A DNA stretch of 64,000 nt from Hymenolepis diminuta (taxonomy: Eukaryota; Platyhelminthes; Cestoda; Cyclophyllidea; Hymenolepididae). Of this stretch, positions 61,966-64,000 are shown piece by piece. The translations under genes were made by a program, and so were the position numbers. A model generated the notes under the pieces. That model was not told where the DNA came from. It saw nothing but the letters and a program-made list of their open reading frames with translations, and made no database searches. The number at the start of each line of letters is the position of its first letter. The stretch's first letter is position 1. The stretch lies in the NCBI GenBank assembly GCA_900708905.1, contig CAADRB010000002.1, positions 3,900,993 to 3,964,992 on the forward strand, given 5' to 3'.

Positions 61966-62514
61966 AGATCTTTCTTTTACTATTTTATTATATAAATTCA
62001 AAAATGTAAAGTTATTAAGTCAAGTGCTCTTTTTAATTATAGATTTTCTATATAATTCGGACCACCATATATAATTGAATCATTTCTCCTTAAGGATTCT
62101 TCTAATTAAATTCTTTTAATGGGAATTATTTGATCAGATATGACATATTAAATAACAAATAATAATTGCAAATCAATAATAATTTTTGACATCTTTATTT
62201 GTTAGACTTTTTGGAAGCCATTCTAATAACAAATTACATTGACGAAAATGCAACCTAAGTGATTCTATTCTTAGCTTTCCACTTTTATTTATTCCACAGT
62301 AATAAGCTTATTAGGATTTTTAAATTTAGAAGCTTCTTTCTTTTTAGGGATTTGTTTACCTGATGCTATCACGTTTGGATAAGGGAGTTGCTGATTTGAT
62401 TTATCAGCCATTAGACGTCGTTAGGCTACAGTTGGTTCAGGTCCAGAGAGATAAGAGAGAATACGATTACTCCAAGACACTCTATTACCTAAACAAAAGT
62501 ATTATGTAAGAATA

Positions 62515-62725
62515 CAAGTTGGTGTCTTATTAATGATGTCCAGAGATCGAAAAACCTCCAGACCGATAACAGTTTTTATCTCAAATAGGTTGTCTAGTTG
62601 CCAGGATCAATGTCCACCCTCGTCTTGATAAGGACAATGAGCAACTAGGAGACGAACTGTTGGAATCGGTTATTTCGGGACTAAAAATAGACACTGTAAC
62701 TTTGATCTGTGTTTTATCGGCTTCT
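62515..62725 (+). repeat. Family 3 repeat, copy b
   Basis: Same orientation and order of shared words as at 4425-4640. No open frame is conserved between the copies. Confidence 0.65.
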
Positions 62726-64000
62726 TATCAGTTTGCTTACCCTTTTTGACCTTTTTTACCCTGAAATCAACTAAATTAACTTTGACACTAAATAAATGTC
62801 GGAACAGTTCTCTGCTGGAAGCCTGGGCGAAATGCGTCGCGTCCCATGATACTGACGTTGGCCTTCTCTTTTCTCGTCTCGGGTGTAGTGAAGATTTAAT
62901 CGGAAGTTTTAACCATCTTCCACACTTTAAAGTTCCGTAAGATTTTAGTCATTTCTACCTAGGCCCTGCTTATCGAAGGACGCAGATCGAATAAATAGTT
63001 CTCAGTTAGCTTATTCTGGTAGAAATGCCTAACTACATAACATTAACAGAGGAAAAACAGCTTTTTTCGATGCCTACGCAGAATTCCCACATACTCTGAG
63101 AGAACAGATCTGTTTGTCAGACGATTGGTCAATAAGTTATATTTGATTAGAATAAAAGAGTATAGTCTTCTTTATTTCCAGTTCTGGAGCATTATTTTCT
63201 AAAGTGTTCACTTTAGTCCATTTGATATACAGGTCATATCTAAGATACGATTTGACCAGGGGTACGTAGTTTTATTATAATGCTTACTAAGAGGAGGAGA
63301 AAGCTAAATTTATGGGATCTCAATCAAAATCAAGAATCATACCTAGCTTCAGTTGCGGTTAGGACCTCCCCGTCCTAAAGAGCTTCATTCCTTAAGATTT
63401 TCGAAAATACTCGGTTAGAGCTAGGATTTCAAGACAAGGGAATGAAAGTTGTGGCTGCTATTGGTTATCAATAGCGAAGGTGTGCTTTCATTTACTGTTT
63501 CTTAATCTCATGCAGCTTAATTTCTACCGATTGGCCAAAGACTGAGTGATAGCATCACTTTAATTTTTAAAGTTTCAGAGCCGTTAATTCGTAAAAGATA
63601 GCGGGGTTTTTCACTTTTAATAGCCAAGATATTAAGTTAAAATATTAAAGAATTTTTTCAGGCACTGATCTCAAATCCATGGCATAGTTAACTAGTATTT
63701 TACAAGTTCATCAATAATACAGGATATGACCATTTTGTTAAATAATATCAATAATTTATCTGTTTATTTACATAGCTGATATTCTGTTCAGGTATGGTGA
63801 TGCATAACTAATAAAAACAATTTGGTGAAAGAGAAGGGAAATATGGTTCACGAGGTAAAAGATTTTTATTTCACCGGAAATCATCTCATAAGAATATTAA
63901 CGGTAACTTTTACTACTTTTCCAAAAGTTTGTATTGAATTTCATGCCAGAAGTGTGGATAGCGTTCGGCTAATTCTCTTCCAAATATTTAGCGATTAAAT

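Larger units (their letters stand above)
53001..64000. other. Repeat-rich gene-poor right end
   Basis: Contains family 2 (53000-53190; 59640-59870), family 7 (54080-54225; 55575-55715), family 1 (60290-60620), family 4 (60830-61015; 61785-61965) and family 3 (62515-62725) repeats, and an AT microsatellite (58508-58529). Open frames at 54401-54807, 55596-56083, 58942-59136, 61208-61450 and 62746-62940 are AT-rich or repeat-derived and unrecognised. No gene is supported. Confidence 0.55.

Noticed and set aside
1..64000. CRISPR arrays, rRNA, viral or bacterial genes
   Set aside because: No regularly spaced identical repeats, no conserved rRNA blocks, and every recognised gene is spliced and metazoan.

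Overview
This window looks like nuclear DNA of a parasitic flatworm, most likely a tapeworm with an AT-rich genome such as Hymenolepis/Rodentolepis. That placement is inference. It rests on AT-rich intergenic DNA (roughly one third G+C by eye), spliced genes with short GT-AG introns, and a gene that joins EF-hands to a dynein-light-chain domain, a tegument family typical of flatworms. There is no bacterial gene organisation, CRISPR array or rRNA.

Six protein genes are well supported, all spliced and all rebuilt here exon by exon with intact reading frames. From left to right: the 3' five exons of a Beclin-1/ATG6 homologue (+, 908-2772; its 5' exons lie outside the window); a three-exon PWWP2A/B-like chromatin protein (-, 5627-9553); a five-exon tegument-allergen-like protein with EF-hands and a dynein-light-chain domain (+, 13995-16375); two small secreted single-EGF proteins that are paralogues, transcribed away from each other (-, 18825-19222 and +, 26928-27347); and a three-exon Distal-less (Dlx) homeobox gene (-, 43230-46118).

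Layout: 1-16.4 kb is relatively gene-dense (autophagy, chromatin and tegument genes). 16.4-27.4 kb holds the EGF pair. 27.4-43.2 kb has no recognised gene. 43.2-46.1 kb is Dlx, with a probable CCAAT/E-box/TCF-bearing upstream region to about 46.9 kb. 46.9-64 kb again has no recognised gene.

The apparently empty DNA is full of old, diverged dispersed repeats. Seven families were matched by reading copies against each other; they are called family 1 to family 7 here. Family 1 has four copies (window start, about 42.5, 50.1 and 60.4 kb). Family 2 has three copies (about 1.9, 53.1 and 59.8 kb). Families 3 to 7 are pairs. There are also two tRNA-like (SINE-like) sequences, AT microsatellites and recurrent G-rich tracts.

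The genes are not an operon and share no single pathway; they are independent neighbours. The most interesting points are the divergent EGF-ligand pair with a shared C-terminal motif and a similar promoter, the loss of the membrane-inserting aromatic finger in Beclin, a histidine at homeodomain position 52 in Dlx, and three unexplained long open stretches (11.8-12.4, 29.9-30.1 and 47.5-47.9 kb).
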